Source of the DNA: an uncultured Stomatobaculum sp.
GTDB lineage: Bacteria; Bacillota; Clostridia; Lachnospirales; Lachnospiraceae
Length of the DNA stretch: 7,453 nt
NCBI GenBank assembly: GCA_938010625.1
Contig: CALLVJ010000232.1
Span: 1-7,453 of the forward strand
Direction of reading: 5' to 3'
Shown here piece after piece: positions 5,995 to 7,453 of the stretch. The number at the start of each line of letters is the position of its first letter. The stretch's first letter is position 1. The notes beneath the pieces are model-generated. The model was not told the DNA's origin. It made no database searches and saw only the letters and a program-made list of their open reading frames with translations. The position numbers and the translations under genes are program-made.

Positions 5995-7146
5995 ATGAAA
6001 TATAAAATTCTGGCAGGTGAGGGGAGAGCGAAGCGCGCTCACATGGAGACTGTGCATGGCAGTATTGAGACGCCGGTTTTCATGAATGTCGGGACGGTCG
6101 CTGTGATCAAGGGGGCGGTTTCTACAGATGACCTGAAAGAAATTGGCACGCAGGTGGAGCTCTCGAATACCTACCACCTCCATGTGCGCCCGGGCGACGG
6201 AAAAGTCTCCGGCGACCGGCTGATACACGAATTCGGCGGTCTGCACCGCTTTATGCACTGGGACAGACCGATTCTCACGGACTCCGGCGGTTTTCAGGTG
6301 TTTTCGCTGTCGGGCATGCGGAAAATCAAGGAGGAAGGCGTTACCTTTCGCTCTCACATCGACGGCAGAAAGATTTTCATGGGGCCGGAGGAGAGCATGC
6401 AGATCCAGTCCAATCTCGGCTCGACGATTGCAATGGCCTTTGACGAGTGCCCGCCAAGTCTTGCAGAGCAGAGCTATATCGAGCAGAGTGTGGATCGGAC
6501 GACGCGCTGGTTAAAGCGCTGTAAGGCGGAGATGGCGCGGCTCAATGCGCTGCCGGACCGGACGAATCCGAAGCAACTTTTGTTTGGCATTAACCAGGGC
6601 GGCATCCTTGAGGATATCCGCATCCGCCACGCAAGAGAAATCCGTGAACTGGATCTCGACGGCTATGCAGTCGGCGGGCTTGCAGTCGGCGAGAGCGCCG
6701 AAGAGATGTATCGGATTCTGGACGCTGTGGTGCCGGAGCTGCCACGCGAAAAGCCGACCTATCTGATGGGAGTTGGCACGCCGCAGAATATTCTGGAGGC
6801 GGTGGAGCGCGGCGTCGATTTCTTTGACTGTGTTTATCCATCCAGAAATGGGCGCCATGGACATGTCTATACGAACAGCGGCAAGAAAAATCTCTTTAAC
6901 AAGAAGTATGAGCTGGATTCCAGCCCCATCGAGGAGGGCTGCCAGTGCCCAGCCTGCCGTTCCTATTCCCGCGCGTATATTCGCCATCTCTTGAAGGCGG
7001 GGGAGATGCTGGGGATGCGGCTTTGTGTCTTGCATAATCTTTACTTCTATAATACAATGATGCAGGAAATCCGTGACGCCATCGAAAAGGGTGAGTTCCG
7101 GGCATACAAAGAGAGAAAAATGAAGGGTATGGAGGCAAAAGCATGA
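5995..7146 (+). CDS. tgt: tRNA-guanine(34) transglycosylase (queuosine biosynthesis)
   Basis: A 383-residue cytoplasmic enzyme that swaps guanine-34 of GUN-anticodon tRNAs (Asp, Asn, His, Tyr) for preQ1, leading to queuosine. The TIM-barrel signatures are present: TDSGGFQVFSL with Asp96 (general base), AFDECPP with Asp150 and Cys152 for base recognition, GGLAVGE (227-233), and FDCVYPSRNGRHGH with Asp278, the expected nucleophile. The zinc site is complete: Cys316, Cys318, Cys321 and His347. Val231 sits where queuine-using enzymes have a smaller residue, which favours preQ1; this is an inference from family structures. ATG 5995 follows an AGAGAGGGG ribosome site and gives the expected N-terminus. 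Oddity: six extra residues lie between RPGD (65-68) and the GGLH (81-84), about 69-74. The stop overlaps the yajC start (ATGA), so the two are probably translated together. Confidence 0.95.
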   Translation: MKYKILAGEGRAKRAHMETVHGSIETPVFMNVGTVAVIKGAVSTDDLKEIGTQVELSNTYHLHVRPGDGKVSGDRLIHEFGGLHRFMHWDRPILTDSGGFQVFSLSGMRKIKEEGVTFRSHIDGRKIFMGPEESMQIQSNLGSTIAMAFDECPPSLAEQSYIEQSVDRTTRWLKRCKAEMARLNALPDRTNPKQLLFGINQGGILEDIRIRHAREIRELDLDGYAVGGLAVGESAEEMYRILDAVVPELPREKPTYLMGVGTPQNILEAVERGVDFFDCVYPSRNGRHGHVYTNSGKKNLFNKKYELDSSPIEEGCQCPACRSYSRAYIRHLLKAGEMLGMRLCVLHNLYFYNTMMQEIRDAIEKGEFRAYKERKMKGMEAKA

Positions 7147-7439
7147 GCGGAGTCTTACTGGCAGGCGGGACGAACAATATCCTGTTCTGGGGGGTTTACA
7201 TTGTATTTTTCGGTGCGCTGATTTATTTTATGGCGTACCGCCCGCAGAAAAAGCAGCAGGAAGAGTTGTTTGCGAGCATTGCGATCGGCGATTCAGTGCT
7301 CACGACAGCAGGTTTTTATGGCGTCATCATTGATATGACTGATGATACCGTGATCGTTGAGTTTGGCAACAATAAGAATTGCCGAATCCCGATGCAGAAG
7401 TCTGCGATTGTCCAGGTCGAAAAACCAGGCGAAAATTGA
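7143..7439 (+). CDS. yajC: Preprotein translocase accessory subunit YajC
   Basis: A 98-residue, single-span membrane protein that associates with SecDF and the SecYEG channel. One hydrophobic helix (about 12-32, NILFWGVYIVFFGALIYFMA) is followed directly by the YajC signature RPQKKQQ (33-39). A small soluble domain follows with GDSVLTTAGFYGVI (49-62) and VEFGNNKNCRIPM (72-84). Length and order are normal for Gram-positive YajC. ATG 7143 overlaps the tgt stop in ATGA; GGAGG at 7131-7135, inside tgt, is a strong ribosome site seven bases upstream. Its position two genes after secDF fits a Sec-related job. The frame ends 14 bases before the window edge, and no terminator is visible in what remains. 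Confidence 0.95.
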   Translation: MSGVLLAGGTNNILFWGVYIVFFGALIYFMAYRPQKKQQEELFASIAIGDSVLTTAGFYGVIIDMTDDTVIVEFGNNKNCRIPMQKSAIVQVEKPGEN

Positions 7440-7453
7440 CAAGAGACAAAAGA

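Noticed and set aside
5332..6357. Minus-strand open frame (341 residues) opposite the secDF end and tgt start
   Set aside because: Composition is rich in His, Arg and Cys, as expected of antisense translation, and both opposing genes carry clear family motifs.

Overview
The window looks like core chromosome of a moderately GC-rich member of the Clostridia. Lachnospiraceae-type is my best guess, from a SCIFF peptide next to its radical SAM maturase, a one-piece SecDF with a Clostridia-type sequence, and a CNNM/CorC protein beside a divergent signal peptidase II. Genus and species cannot be told from the sequence. All genes lie on the + strand, tightly packed with overlapping stops and starts. 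I saw no mobile element, CRISPR array, tRNA or rRNA.

Layout: the C-terminal end of undecaprenyl-diphosphatase (1-170) overlaps a divergent LspA-like peptidase (170-658), which overlaps a DUF21/CBS/CorC membrane protein with a TTG start (655-1923). A new transcription unit then seems to start inside the last codons of corC. A TTGTCA-17 bp-TATACT promoter with an extended -10 drives the 49-residue six-cysteine SCIFF peptide (1976-2125). A 142-base non-coding gap follows, containing a sequence that can fold into a complete three-way junction (2120-2183). The SCIFF maturase comes next (TTG start, 2268-3698), then a fused secDF (3722-5910), a GA-rich hairpin (5949-5975), tgt (5995-7146) and yajC (7143-7439).

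How the genes fit together: scfA and scfB form a minimal ranthipeptide (thioether RiPP) locus of a known type. SecDF and YajC are accessory parts of the Sec translocon, and LspA processes exported lipoproteins, so the peptide locus sits inside a protein-export and envelope neighbourhood. Tgt makes queuosine-modified tRNA and is a common neighbour of yajC and secDF.

The most striking irregularity is a frameshift in secDF at about 3845-3847. Seven bases appear to be missing exactly where the Gly-Gly of the conserved GLDLxGG motif should be. The gene is therefore split into a 58-residue head and a long tail lacking its first membrane segment. This is either a sequencing or assembly error or a real, probably recent, lesion. 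Other points worth checking are the folded RNA between peptide and maturase, a six-residue insertion bounded by a direct repeat in Tgt, and substitutions at normally conserved LspA positions.
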